A DNA stretch of 64,000 bases from Imbricaverruca yamaguchii. Taxonomy: Eukaryota; Arthropoda; Thecostraca; Neoverrucidae. Below the pieces are notes generated by a model that was not told the origin of the DNA, did not search any database, and saw only the letters and a list, made by a program, of their open reading frames with translations. Below are positions 46,671 to 59,308 of this stretch, piece by piece (the stretch's first letter is position 1; the number at the start of each line of letters is the position of its first letter). The stretch spans positions 393,501-457,500 of the forward strand of contig JAOTOL010001387.1 of assembly GCA_034440575.1 (NCBI GenBank), written 5' to 3'. Both the position numbers and the translations under genes were made by a program.

Positions 46671-49371
46671 GCGGCGAAGGCGAGCCTTGCGATGAATTGA
46701 ATGATACCCTGTATGCGTGTTCCCATGGTGAACTCCTCACGACACGTCCAAACTATTCATGTTTCTATTTGTATCTGTTGACAGTTTGTTTGTCTATGTA
46801 CAGCGCATGCCTGTGCTTATTTGACTGCAGCCGGCCCGTGCCGTGGTGTGTGGTGGTAGAGGTGGCGTTTGTCAGCGGATTAGGGGCTCACGCTCGGTAG
46901 TGAACCGCTTGGTGTCCGATTAAAATGGATGTATCAATTAAGTTAAGTTGTCAATCTGCAAACGGCTGTGTAGTGCTTAGTATTTTGTGGTAATTGACAC
47001 GCTTCGTTGGAAGAATTCGTGATGCTTAACAAGTACGAAACACTCCATTAAAAAGCTAAGCATGTGCTTTTTACAAATCTGTAGTTTTGTGAAATGGTAT
47101 TCATGGCAATTTGTATGTGCAAAATGTACTTCTGCCAGATTTTGTCCCTGCTTCGATTGACCGAACCTTGCCATTGTCTTATTCGGAATATATCGACTCC
47201 TTCAACTCACTCAAAAACTCAACAGGTTGCAGTAGGTAGTACTGTTGTTACCCTCTCAGAATGAGATACCATGCCTAAACTGGTGCTGCTCCAGTGTTAG
47301 CCCCGGCTGCATACTTCCGCCACCTCGCCCCTAGTGACATACTTGCTGAAGATTCACTGGCCGCTAGCTAGTTTACGGAGACGATGTTTGATCAAATATC
47401 TGATACATCACATCATATGCATAGCTAATTTGCATTATGTGTATTAGCTTCGTCCTCCATGAGGGCTCTCGGAGAGTCCCAGCCGTCAGTGACCGTCGAA
47501 ATGTGTTGGAGTACAATTTGTGTCACCGGGTCACCAATGAAGGTGGTTTGCAAATATTGGGGGGGGGGGGGTCGTACGGAAGTCACCTCCCAGACATTAG
47601 TACTCATAATTGCTTCTTTCGATGCTGGAGTATCAATTGCGGGAAATAATTTGGGGGTGCTCTTAACTAGACGTTGGCTCTAATGGCGACGACGTCATAT
47701 GCGAATTATCCTTCATAACTTCTGAAACTAAATATTTTATTCGCAACAACAGTTTCCATCGTTCGTCTATGAACTGTTCGCAGCCCATGCGATTTTTCTC
47801 ATGATATCTTTCTCGTCTCGTCGACATATTTGTCTTGCTGTCGAATTTTCGCTGCCAAGAGTCTACAACCCCCGTCGAGCGTGATATGATAAATCAGACA
47901 GCAAGAGGTTCCATGTGCACTCTTCAGTACCAACTGGCAAACGTGACCGGCATAACCACTGTCTCAGTGCGCGGGCATATTAAAGAATGCTCGGTCGGCT
48001 CTGTTGGACGGTGTTGGTGTCAGCGTCTGACAATGGCTGGCTTTGCAATTCCTCCGATTTCCTTGATCTGCACTATGTGCGGTGTAGCACCGTGCGGCGA
48101 CGTGGCCGCCACTGGCACCTTGCGTCTGACTCCACACGCACAATAGTTATGCGTTTGTGTCGTACACGTAATGACACAACAGTATTGTCCTGTTCGGTGT
48201 CACCTTTTAACCATTTGCTTCCTTTTCTCGAATGCGCATTTCATCGGAAGGTGTCGATTAGTTTTGCATACTGGCTGAGTAACGCGAGGACGTGAGGTGC
48301 GGTGGCTGCGGCAGATAAGACGAAGCTGAACGGGGTGCGGTGGTTGCCGCGGCGATCGGTGAGGCTCGTCAAGACTGCACAGGCTGTTGAGGCGTTGCGC
48401 AATGATTGCCCATTAGAGACGGGTGGCGCAGGTGCGGCCATAGTCTGTGCTGATGGAACTGCTCGCACGACGGCTGTTAATCATTGGAATGGCCAATGTC
48501 CAGCCGTTCGCAGCGACCCATACCAACTCACCATTGATCCTCTGCATGTGCTGGGACAATGAGACAAAGTGGGACGGTAGATGGTGCTCAAATCCAGGCC
48601 GGCGATCAACTCAAACCAAATGAAACTGTTACCATGCCATGTTACCATTTTTCGTGGTTAGTGACAATCGGCGTTTCCCACGCGATATGATACGGTTTTA
48701 TGTAATGCAAATGGTTATGTGTATGCGGGGTGATTTTGATAAGTCTGAAAGATTTGGGCACTCGACCGAAAGTGATGGTACAGATGACAAATTCCCTGCA
48801 ATAGTGTCAGATATAAGTTGATAATTGCTGCATCTCATAAATGGGTAAGTTAAGTTGTACCCGTCTTCATCGGTTTGCTGATTGTGTTGGAATACATTAT
48901 TATATTGCATTGCTAGGTTAACATTTCCACTGCAATACTATGAGCTAAACATCATTCATTTTGCTTCAATCAAGACATTTACCTTCTCGAAACTTATGAC
49001 TGCGGATTTAAGCCACTCAGACCGTTTCTTGGGCTGTTTCTGTTTTTAGCAACTTGCAGCTGTTTCTCAGCACTCCATGTACTCCATGGTTTGTTGCTTC
49101 GCGTTGTCAAGTGGTAGATTATACACTGGTCTGCGTGATTTAAAGGTCAAGGTTGTCTCAGCTGTTTTTAGGTCAGTTTTTTCATGCTGATTCCGAAAAT
49201 TGCATCCGTTTTGCTAGATTAGCTCGATTTTTTAATATGATCTTTCACTCATATGAACCAAAACATTGCTCTGACTGGTTTACTAGTGAATCCGACGGAA
49301 GCATAAATAAAGGTTTAAGCTCTAAACAGATGGACCATAAGTGTATTCAGAGCGTATCCCAACAGTATACA
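46671..49371. other. No recognised gene
   Basis: A GC-richer 86-codon plus frame (48302-48562) has no recognisable motif. The rest is short frames. Confidence 0.35.
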
Positions 49372-50079
49372 CTACTGCGGAATAAATGACCTCTTCAGGG
49401 ACTTCCGACTGTGTTGAGCAGATGGGACATCCCTATTCAGGCACCAACAACAGTCCGCCAGAAAATTCACATCCCACCGACCTTGGTAGCGTTCTTCCAT
49501 CACCCGTATGTCTTTGTGGAAGCGTTCTCCCTGCTCTTCATTGTAATCTCCACAGTTATCTGGGAAATAACCTAGATGGGACCCAAGGAAGTGCATTTTT
49601 ACCGACATTCGAGCACCATATTGCTGAAAACTGTCCATCAACTCATCGACGACCTTCACGTATTCCGCACTTCTGTGATTACCCAGGAAGTTGGTGATGA
49701 TTGACTTCAAGACCAGCCATGCAGAGAGCTCATACTGTTCCAGACATTCTTCGAATTGAGTATCCTTCATGAGCTCCCTTATCTGAGGACCGTCGAATAC
49801 ACCAGCCTTCAGCTTCTCTCTGCTCACATGAGGAAACTTCTGTCCAAAAAATGCAAATCATCGTCCTTCTTTATCCAGTGCTTTCACAATATTTTTAATC
49901 AAACCGAATTTGATATGGAGTGGTGGAAGTAGGACTTTCTGTGGTTCAACCAGGGGGCGTGACTGCACGTTGTGGGAGCCAGGTTCAAGTGCATGCCTGG
50001 ATGGCCAGTCGCGTTGTACATAGTGTTTTTTGTCAGCCCGACGGAACCTTGCACGAGCAAGAAGGGGTGTCGCACCCAC
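49372..50079 (-). pseudogene. Transposon-type ORF broken by one TGA
   Basis: I recognise a protein type that occurs in many copies in arthropod and some fish genomes, but not its formal family or biochemical role. From 50079 the frame reads ADKKHYVQRDWPSR, then PLVEPQKVLLPPLHIKFGLI and VKALDKEGR. It meets TGA at 49860-49858 and continues in the same frame with FAFFGQKFPHVSREKLKAG, GPQIRELMKD, NFLGNHRSAEY, MSVKMHFLGSHLGYFPDNCG, EEQGERFHKDI, MEERYQGRWDVNFLADCCW, and SRKSLKRSFIPQ at a natural stop. The C-terminal half is thus intact and only one nonsense codon interrupts about 236 codons. The N-terminal part is not readable. No terminal repeats were found. Confidence 0.65.
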
Positions 50080-50239
50080 TTGGCGACCTCCCTAAAACGG
50101 CTTACTCGTCCTAGATGCCATGTTTTAAGAGAACAAAGCTTCAAAGTTAAGCGCTGCATCCCAACAGTTCCGTTATATAGGTACGACATGGCCAGAACAT
50201 TTGTTCGTAAGTTTTCTGATCATGTCTTCAGTAAATGAT

Positions 50240-51638
50240 TGTAAGGAAATTATTGGCCGCGTGCATCGTACGATATTCTCGGCATCCGCGCAATCACTGC
50301 TAGAAGACTCATACGTCTGCAGCACGTGTCATTTTTGGCATTAATTCAAGCTGAAGCTGCGGCCACTCCACATGTGCCGCTTTATCACAGTGGTGGATCC
50401 AGCCGAGCATATGTTGCGAATGAAAATTCCCAAATGATATAAAAGTGTAATTATTATATGAATCAATTCGCAAATTGGAACAGCATTCTTTGCCACATTT
50501 TGTCGCCGTCGTCTCCCCGGTAAAAATGGGTTTGAAACATGCCCTGGGATCCAGAGGGCGTCGCTAAAGTGGTGTCCCTCAGAGCAGCTTCCCCAGGAAC
50601 GGCAAACTGCAGCCTCCCCTCTTCCTTCTTTTAAGCTAAATTCAACTCGCCAAAAATCTGGGCCTCTCGGTGACGTCTGAATTCATTTAATTTCTTCTTC
50701 TCAGTTGGTGCATTAAACTGCATTAATACTCCTTGGCCCGTCTGCTTCTATCAATTAACTGTCTACGTATCTTTTTTACTTTACTGATATGCGCTGGGGT
50801 TCAATATGTGTTCAAAATGACTCTATGAGAAATCATTTGCATACACTTGTGTCCTTTTTCATGAATGATGGGTAAGGCAGGCGTTTTCCGACGTTAAGCA
50901 GTACATTTCTTGGAGACAATGATCAGTCATTAATGTTGCCATTTCCGAGGCTGACGATGGTCAGTCATGTGCATCAGCGTAGGTGTTCGAAGAATTGTCT
51001 CATAACCACCATGGTTAGTTATGCTATCAATGCCTGCTAATATAAGAGAAGTCTCTGAGAGGCTGATTTTCATTTCATGTTCTGCAAGTGAACGCATTCT
51101 TCGAACATGAATTGGATGATGAAGTTTGGACACAGAAGGAGGGCCTAGTTTGAATTTCTGAATCTGATAGTGGGATGGTGTGTTTTTTAGATAAGTGATG
51201 CAACATTATACAGATTATTGTACAGTGATTTAATGAAAGCTTGATTGTCAAAATCTTGCTGTTTCATCAGATTCAGAATGGTACACAATACATGATATTT
51301 AAATAATTGCTTCGCGGCCAACATAGCATTGCTACCAGTACTGTATAACGCGAAAGAAAGCCTTGATAAGAGGCTGAGTTTGAATCCAGATTCTAGGGCT
51401 GAACGAGAGCTTCGGGGATTATGTGAATTGCTACTATGGTCATAATTTACCAGAAAACAGCGCTGCTATTTTATGTGAAAAACATGTATTACAAAACCAG
51501 TTTTTCACCGACTTTCAGTGTATATCATTCGGGCTCCAATCAAGCTTGGCCACATCAGACCCACCTGGCCCGGTCTTCGGTTATTTTTTTTTGGTGTGGA
51601 GATATTTGCCGGTCTCTAGTGTGCACCGACACCGAATA
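50240..51638. other. No recognised gene
   Basis: A roughly 85-codon minus frame ending at 50930 contains SKLHHPIHVRRMRSLAEHEM and TNHGGYETILRTPTLMHMTD. It is compositionally protein-like but I cannot place it; it could be an exon or a transposon fragment. Confidence 0.3.
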
Positions 51639-52665
51639 GGCCGGTACACTACAGGCACTGCACCGATACCGCACAGGCCGGCCACTACAGGCACTGCACC
51701 GATACCGCACAGCCGGCCACTACAGGCACTGCACCGATACCGCACAGGCCGGCCACTACAGGCACTGCACCGATACCGCACAGGCCGGCCACTACAGGCA
51801 CTGCACCGATACCGCACATTCGGCCACTACAGGCACTGCACCGATACCGCACATTCGGCCACTACAGGCACTGCACCGATACCGCACAGGCCGGCCACTA
51901 CAGGCACTGCACCGATACCGCACATTCGGCCACTACAGGCACTGCACCGATACCACACAGGCCGGCCACTACAGGCACTGCACCGATACCGCACAGGCCG
52001 GCCACTACAGGCACTGCACCGATACCGCACAGGCCGGTACACTACAGGCACTGCACCGATACCGGACATTCGGCCACTACAGGCACTGCACCGATACCGC
52101 ACAGGCCGGCCACTACAGGCACTGCACCGATACCGCACAGGCCGGCCACTACAGGCACTGCACCGATACCGCACAGGCCGGTACACTACAGGCACTGCAC
52201 CGATACCGCACAGGCCGGCCACTACAGGCACTGCACCGATACCGCACAGGCCGGTACACTACAGGCACTGCACCGATACCGCACATTCGGCCACTACAGG
52301 CACTGCACCGATACCGCACATTCGGCCACTACAGGCACTGCACCGATACCACACAGGCCGGCCACTACAGGCACTGCACCGATACCGCACATTCGGCCAC
52401 TACAGGCACTGCACCGATACCACACAGGCCGGCCACTACAGGCACTGCACCGATACCGCACAGACCGGCCACTACAGGCACTGCACCGATACCGCACAGG
52501 CCGGTACACTACAGGCACTGCACCGATACCGCACAGGCCGGCCACTACAGGCACTGCACCGATACCGCACAGGCCGGTACACTACAGGCACTGCACCAAT
52601 ACCGGACAGGCCGGTACACTACAGGCACTGCACAAATACCGGACAGGCCGGTACACTACATACAC
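51639..52665. repeat. 35-38-bp minisatellite, about 28 units
   Basis: The core CACTACAGGCACTGCACCGATACCGCACA is joined by one of three linkers: GGCCGGC (36-bp unit), TTCGGC (35-bp) or GGCCGGTA (38-bp). The linkers recur in blocks, suggesting duplication of multi-unit segments. Open frames on both strands, including a 505-codon plus frame, follow from the stop-free unit. Confidence 0.95.
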
Positions 52666-54457
52666 ATTGCGCGACGCTCTGCAGTTCTGAGTCTCGAAGT
52701 TCAGTCGTCAGCGGGACCAGTTCCGGGCTCCCTGTGCCAGCCAGGGAGCTCTGTGCAGTTTTGCGAGCTGAAGCACACTGCCGGCCGAGTAGAGGATCGC
52801 ACTTCCGACTGCCTCTGGAGCCGACCCTCTCGGATCGGTTCAACGGCTGTTGGCGAGTGTGTATATCAGAGTCGACCCCGATGCCGCCAGAGACGATTTC
52901 AGATGGGTTGCGTTTGAGCTGGAGTCACACGGGTCCCTAGTGGTCGACAACAATTCGAACCAGAGTCTGAAAAGCAGCCGGTGGAGCTGATGTGGACACG
53001 ACCAGCAGCCGAACAGCTGCAGCCGGCCATGGTACCATGTTTAAAGGCCACATTTAACGTGGGCTATGTTCAAAGATCCTATCTTTGTCCAACTGACCTA
53101 GTCCATCTTGAACAGGTCAACCCAGTACGCCCAGTAATGTCTGATCCTAGCTCAGATCACACATCATCATCATCATCGTCATTACAGGCATAATTCCATC
53201 CATTATGCGTTCCTCCATTTTGCCAATTTGGTCAGCTGTTGTCTGAAGTACAACAATTGGCATGGGTTTTATGTTTTTGAACAGAAGCTGTCCGGGCGGG
53301 TCACGAATTTCAACTCAGATCCGACTGTTGAGCCATTCAAATTCCGGGAGGATTACCTCACATTAAGCGCATTTCAATCTAATTGACGGATATGCCAATG
53401 GACGGGTTTCCTATTGAACAGCTCAGATGATCACCACACCAACGTTATCCAACCAACAATAACCTAGCCAACGTTATGTTAGCCGCCTTGCCATCTGCTC
53501 CTATGACCGTACCTTTGCCATCTTGCTCACTCGTCACAGTTTATATAGCTCTCGGAATATATCACGTGCTTTACCGAAATCTGGGATAAAATGTGCAACA
53601 TATTCACAAGGATCCATGTTAGCGCTGGTGCCGGATAATCCGGTGATCCGGTGATCCCTTTATTTGTCTAAGACAGTAACTAGGTGATTGGAATACCCAA
53701 AGTCGATATTGTTTTCCTCACGGATACTTTTCGTCAGTGACTTTCGATTGTGTTCTGGCCTTCAGTCCAGTATGAGCCTACGTACATGTGGTTTGACATC
53801 TTCTCTCTCGTGCGAAACACATCCTCTGGCATATCTGCGGACCGGCCAAGCACGAAGGTGTTCGTGATCCCTCGGGACGAGCGGCAAGGCATTAGCGGCG
53901 TCGCTTGGCACCCGGGCGGCGTGATCCGATATGATCTGATCTCTGACACTGGACCAGACCGCTACAGAGCCAAGGCCACGCGGGCCACGGTCGGGCCACT
54001 CCCTAATGCGATAGGTAATGCCACAGTGGGAGTCTTCACATTACTCTGGGTATAGTTACTTCAATGACGCACAAATTGACGCTAGATATCATTTCCGGGT
54101 ACTTCTTCCGCCCCCACTCTCTCGGAGTTAGCGTCCAGCCTCCGGAGCGCGGCAAAAGGAGACCAACGCCGCGGGGCGTGCTAAACCGGACACTGGAGCG
54201 CGCTGTTACTATATGGGTTTTTCTTTGAAGAAGTCTGCATAATTCATTGAATGTTTTCGGACTATCACCAAAAAGCTGTTGCTATTCGACCTGAATCGGC
54301 TTTGGTCGAACGATCCTGACGGACATGTGTTTCCCATAATGTCACTAACAGCTCTGCCAGTGTCGTAATGATGTTGACATGAAGCATGACATGACGTGGT
54401 CTAGGAATAGGAGCATGGCCGTTGCGTTGGCATGGGATTCAGTTTTCTGTTGATATT

Positions 54458-54459
<2 letters not shown>
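52666..54459. other. No recognised gene
   Basis: GC-rich for the first 300 bp after the array. A 101-codon plus frame at 53750-54055 is unrecognised. Confidence 0.35.

Positions 54460-54461
<2 letters not shown>

Positions 54462-54520
<59 letters not shown>
54462..54520. repeat. (TA)n microsatellite
   Basis: Uninterrupted TA dinucleotides, about 58 bp. Confidence 0.96.
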
Positions 54521-54521
<1 letters not shown>

Positions 54522-54559
54522 TACTGTACCCTCCAATGGAAAGGCGTATGTAAGAGTAA

Positions 54560-55975
54560 AACATTGTACGTACCAGTAGAGTACCGTATACACCAGTAGA
54601 GCACTGTGTGCACCAGCAAAGTACTATGCACACCAGTAGAGCACTGGGCGCACCAGTAGAGTATCGTGCACACCAGTAGAGTGCCGTACCCGCCGGTCGA
54701 GTACCGTACCTGCCAGTAGAGGATCGTACTCGCCGGTTGAGTACCGTACCCGCCGGTCGAGTACCGTACCTGCCAGTAGAGGATCGTACTCGCCGGTTGA
54801 GTACCGTACCCGCCGGTCGAGTACCGTACCTGCCAGTAGAGGATCGTACTCGCCGGTTGAGTACCGTACCCGCCGGTCGAGTACCGTACCTGCCAGTAGA
54901 GGATCGTACTCGCCGGTTGAGTACCGTACCCGCCGGTCGAGTACCGTACCCACCAGTGGAGTATCGTACTCGCCGGTTGAGTGCCGTACCCGCCGTTTGA
55001 GTACCGTACCCACCAGTGGAGTGAGTACCGTACCCGCCGGCTGAGTACTGTACCCACCAGTGGAGTACTGTACCCGCCGGTTGAGTACCGTGCCCGCTGG
55101 TATTACCGTACCCGCCGGTTGAGTACCGTACCCTCTGGTTGAGTACCGTACCCGCCGGTTGAGTGCCGTACTCGCCGGAGGGGTGCCGTACCCTCTGGTT
55201 GAGTACCGTACCCGCCGGTTGAGTGCCGTACTCGCCGGAGGGGTGCCGTACCCTCTGGTTGAGTACCGTACCCGCCGGTTGAGTGCCGTACTCGCCGGAG
55301 GGGTGCCGTACCCTCTGGTTGAGTACCGTACCCGCCGGTTGAGTGCCGTACTCGCCGGGGGTGCCGTACCCTCTGGTTGAGTACCGTACCCGCCGGTTGG
55401 CTGGGCGTACTCGCCGGAGGGGTGCCGTACCCTCTGGTTGAGTACGTACCCGCCGGTTGAGTGCCGTACTCGCCGGAGGGGTGCCGTACCCTCTGGTTGA
55501 GTACCGTACCCGCCGGTTGAGTGCCGTACTCGCCGGAGGGGTGCCGTACCCTCTGGTTGAGTACTGTACCCGCCGGTTGAGTGCCGTACTCGCCGGAGGG
55601 GTGCCGTACCCTCTGGTTGAGTACCGTACCCGCCGGTTGAGTGCCGTACTCGCCGGAGGGGTGCCGTACCCTCTGGTTGAGTACCGTACCCGCCGGTTGA
55701 GTGCCGTACTCGCCGGAGGGTGCCGTACCCTCTGGTTGAGTACCGTACCCGCCGGTTGAGTGCCGTACTCGCCGGAGGGGTGCCGTACCCTCTGGTTGAG
55801 TACCGTACCCGCCGGTTGAGTGCCGTACTCGCCGGAGGGGTGCCGTACCCTCTGGTTGAGTACCGTACCCGCCGGTTGAGTGCCGTACTCGCCGGAGGGG
55901 TGCCGTACCCTCTGGTTGAGTACCGTACCCGCCGGTTGAGTGCCGTACTCGCCGGAGGGGTGCCGTACCGGCCGG
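54560..55975. repeat. 20-bp minisatellite with 60-bp higher-order units
   Basis: The base unit resembles GTACCGTACCCGCCGGTTGA. At 54560-54680 it is CACCAGTAGAGCACTGTGTG-like. From 54680 to 54960 three 20-mers form a 60-bp unit (GTACCTGCCAGTAGAGGATC variant). From about 55130 a different trio (GTACTCGCCGGAGGGGTGCC and GTACCCTCTGGTTGAGTACC variants) forms 60-bp units repeated about a dozen times. A 540-codon minus frame and others result from the stop-free unit. The array ends about 240 bp upstream of the candidate exon at 56216. Confidence 0.95.
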
Positions 55976-56215
55976 CATAGCGGCGGAGCTCGGCGACGGC
56001 GGTGACGGCGAGACCTTCAGACGGCGGAGACGGGGCGGCGCCGGCCGGCCGCCTTATAAGCCGTTCGTGGCGGCGGGCCCGGCTTAGTTGGGCGGCCAGG
56101 CGTTGATCGCGCCGCGACTGGCGTACCGCGGCCGACGCAGAGCAGACGGCGTAACAAGCGGCCGCTCTGCCGCAGAGCGGCTGGCAGAGGCGGCACCGGC
56201 CCGGCCGGCAGCAGC
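55976..56215 (+). promoter_or_regulatory. CpG-dense block upstream of candidate first exon
   Basis: Very GC- and CpG-rich unique sequence between the minisatellite and the ATG at 56216. By position and composition it fits a promoter/5'UTR. No TATA box is evident. Inference only. Confidence 0.4.
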
Positions 56216-56364
56216 ATGATGAACCTGTCCGAGCTGCGAGAGTCAATGGCCGTGGCGGAGCAGCTGGCGAAGCAGTCCATCAGCCGGCGGCAGCATCCCA
56301 ACACGTTCAGCGACGACAAGGGCGCCTACATTCCGCCCAAGCAGCTGCTGATGTACATCGTCAG
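56216..56364 (+). CDS. Candidate first coding exon of a host gene, unknown family
   Basis: ATG at 56216 (followed by a second ATG, context GCAGCATG) opens MMNLSELRESMAVAEQLAKQ, then SISRRQHPNTFSDD and KGAYIPPKQLLMYIV. After 49 codons comes a good splice donor, CAG|GTGGGT, with the exon ending at 56364 in phase 2, so the next codon would be AG+N (Arg if N is a purine). The product is hydrophilic, with a helical start and no low-complexity bias, unlike the repeat-derived frames nearby. I do not recognise the protein. Beyond the donor the frame becomes Ser/Glu-rich, as expected of intron read-through. No second exon could be assigned. It is the best host-gene candidate in the window. Confidence 0.5.
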
Positions 56365-58615
56365 GTGGGTGGCGTCGAGTGAGTCAGAGTCAGCCACGCA
56401 CCTTGGGCAGGTGGCGAGGCCAGGTGTGTGCCGATACCGTACTGGCGCAAGGAGGTGGTGCCGGAGGAGAATTTTCGTCACCGGCCCGGCCGAGATCGGT
56501 TGTCTGTTTGGAGGAATAAAATGCGCCCGTGAAGCGTCAGACCGTGCAGGATAGCGGTCCTGGCCGCCGGCATCGCATGACGCATGCTGACTGATGATTC
56601 GTTTCGTGTTGGTGAGGAAGTCGTTGGATTGCATGTTGCTGGTCCCAGGCCGTGCAGACGCGTGGCGGCCTCACGTGGCTCGTGCTGTGGAGAATTGTCG
56701 TTGGTGACTTCCATTCTCGTGACCGCCTCAGCTTCCGTGCCTGTTACTCTATTATCCGCGGTCTATTACGCACGGCTGGTTGCTCAATGCGCCTGGAAGC
56801 TTTCACGTATGTCGTCAAGAAATCGGAGCCAAAGCTATTCTGTGCTTCAGGCTCCCTGTATACACTGTACAATTGGGCCTGAACTTTCGACTTTCGATAT
56901 TGGTGTACCCGTATCAGTAATGCTGCATACAGTTATTGATGCGAATATGTAGTAAGCATCCTCATTAACACGAGAGCGAAGGAAATTCGGTTCTCTATTG
57001 GCTCATCAACAACATTGCGGAGGGTTGTCTTACAGCCAAGCCACCCTGGCGTAATTCCTCTCATTAACGTAGTCGCATACACCTGATGCCACAAATAGGC
57101 TCATTTTTCTCACTCGTATTTGGAGCCAGCATCTTTGCTCCCTTCCGTCCGTTGTTCCCCTCAATTCGATAAGACTCTTGTCTGTGCAAAATTAGTATAC
57201 TTATGCACTTGTTCTCTATTGTTTTCTTGCTTCATTCCTCGGTTTCACTCCATTTAATCCTGGTTATGTTTTATTCATATTTTGTTTCAAACTGCAATAC
57301 TCTGGAGAACAAAAATTGTTCTACTTTGTACATTATTTGCATAATGAATGTCTCGGCATGCCCATTTTGCTATTGAGGGAGCCGAGAGACTTGACGGTTA
57401 GGCTATGAAACCGAAGTAAATTCGACGGTTAGGCTATGACAAGTTATGATAGGGATAAAAGGTCTGAATTGATATTACTTGCAACATTTATGTTACGTAC
57501 ATATGCTTGGGATTGCCAATGCTTGGGGTATCATGCTGATAATGTTCACTTGTATCCTTCCAGCGATTTAGTGATGCCGATGAAATATACGTTCTATTTT
57601 ACTGCCGAGCTTGACATTATCCATGATTCAACTCCAGGTATTTGAAACCTGGAGTTAAAGTTGAAGGAGAGTTGGAGCCTACTTACTCTTCGATTACAAA
57701 TGGCCATCAACAGGAAACTCAGGAACAGGAAGCAGCTTGCTAGGACAAGCTGATCTCAAACCGATCAAACATGTAGAGTTGTGCTTTTAAGTCGACAGGG
57801 GAAACACGCTGCCGAATGGGAACATTCCCGCTGTTTTGGTCGCCCTAACCATGACGTCGAAATCGAATTTTTGTATTTTAGTCTGCCTAAATGCATGTGT
57901 TTTGAAAGGTACGGTCTACCTGAAAGGAGCTGCCGTCTTATAGAATGTTGACAATATGCAAGCTAACTCGGTTCGCTTCACCACATTACATCAAGGAGCA
58001 TTACGGAGACACCTAGGGCTGGCGCAATTTCTGGAATACAAGCCGGAATAATGTGTGCATTGGCATCGCAACAGAGTTGGGAATAGTGGGAACGAGATGC
58101 ATTATAGATCGATTATTTCCACGCAAAGCCAGAGCCGTAGTATTCAACTTTGCCAAGTTTTTGGGACCAAGTGCCCCTGCCCCGTTCACCTCTACCGAGA
58201 CCAGTGGGGTGTCGAGACCAGTGGGAGCGCGTTATAATTCAATTTGATATTTGCGGTGTATGACATTTCGTAAAAGCTAAAAAATGAGCAGACCCATGTC
58301 AATTGTATGCTGCTCATTATAACAAGAATGGTTTATTTTGTTCAATATTTTGAGTATCATTGCCATCGCCGAAAATATTGATAGACCTGGCTACTGAGAG
58401 CTTCAAGCAATGGCTACATTAATCAGTAACGAAGCGCGCTGTGTTCGCTGTTACTGATACATTCCACCGGACGCCCCACCCACCACCGGACAGAACATCA
58501 CCTCCTCGAAATGCTTCCGGAGCGGCGAACATGTGTCAATGAGTTATTGGGTTTTAGCTGTGTGTATGTTCGGTGCATTCAGGCGGATTGCGCTTAACTA
58601 TGCGACACATCATGC
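56365..58615. other. No recognised exon; possibly intron of the upstream candidate
   Basis: AT-richer from about 56.9 kb. A hairpin with a 10-bp perfect stem (AACTCCAGGT, 7-nt loop, complement) lies at 57630-57656. GACGGTTAGGCTATGA is duplicated 30 bp apart near 57393 and 57423. Confidence 0.35.
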
Positions 58616-58623
58616 GTGTGCAT
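58616..58623. repeat. Left 8-bp target-site duplication of the hAT element
   Basis: GTGTGCAT, identical to 61803-61810. Confidence 0.93.
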
Positions 58624-58923
58624 TAGGGTGTGTCACGAAGGACCTTTTTTTGGAAATTGCACTTTGCTTAGTGAAATTATCGTGCAGATCACGTAAAAAA
58701 CCTGTGGTCGAAACCAAATCGAAATAAAACAATAAACAAAATATGCGACAGGCCGATAAAGAAACAAATTTGCCGGGCGCCCGGCGTTCAAGTCTCCGGT
58801 GATGGCGCTCCGTTGCGATTGGCATCTAACACCACGCGTCGGCCGCCGTCGGAGCGCCGCCGCGGCGCTGTGACGAAAAAGGCGGTAGTCGGTGCTATGG
58901 ATGACTGATGAATGGATTCTGGT
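58624..58923. repeat. Left terminal inverted repeat of the hAT element
   Basis: About 300 bp, inverted and roughly 85-90% similar by eye to 61512-61802; indels near 58640-58660 and a few substitutions. Confidence 0.9.
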
Positions 58924-59308
58924 GATGAAGCTCATTAATAAAACTCAATAAAGTGTTTAGTGGGGTAAAAGGCTTTTGATAAGCACCAGTCGCTTAATAA
59001 GTTGCCTGGATATCTGACGCATGAAAGAAAGGTTCACTTTACGTCGCTTGTTCGTTCCATTTTCAATCAGTAGATCTATCGGCGTATAATGCTAATATTT
59101 TCACTTTTGAAAGCTTGAACATCTTCAAAATTCCTCGTCTGTTTACATCGAAGACCAATTAAATCATTCTGAGACACTTGATATCTTATTGTTATGACAA
59201 ATAGACCAGGCGAAATCGGCATCATGCTCCGTTCCACTACAACCGAAGGAGACGGACATACAGCGACGTCACCTTTTGTACGAGCGGCCACATTTTTTGT
59301 TCGAACTA

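Noticed and set aside
51423..52940. 505-codon plus-strand frame
   Set aside because: Runs through the stop-free 35-38-bp minisatellite; the product is a simple ATTGTAPIPH-type repeat and antisense frames are equally open.
54624..56246. 540-codon minus-strand frame
   Set aside because: Repeat-derived (20/60-bp minisatellite), with parallel open frames on the other strand.
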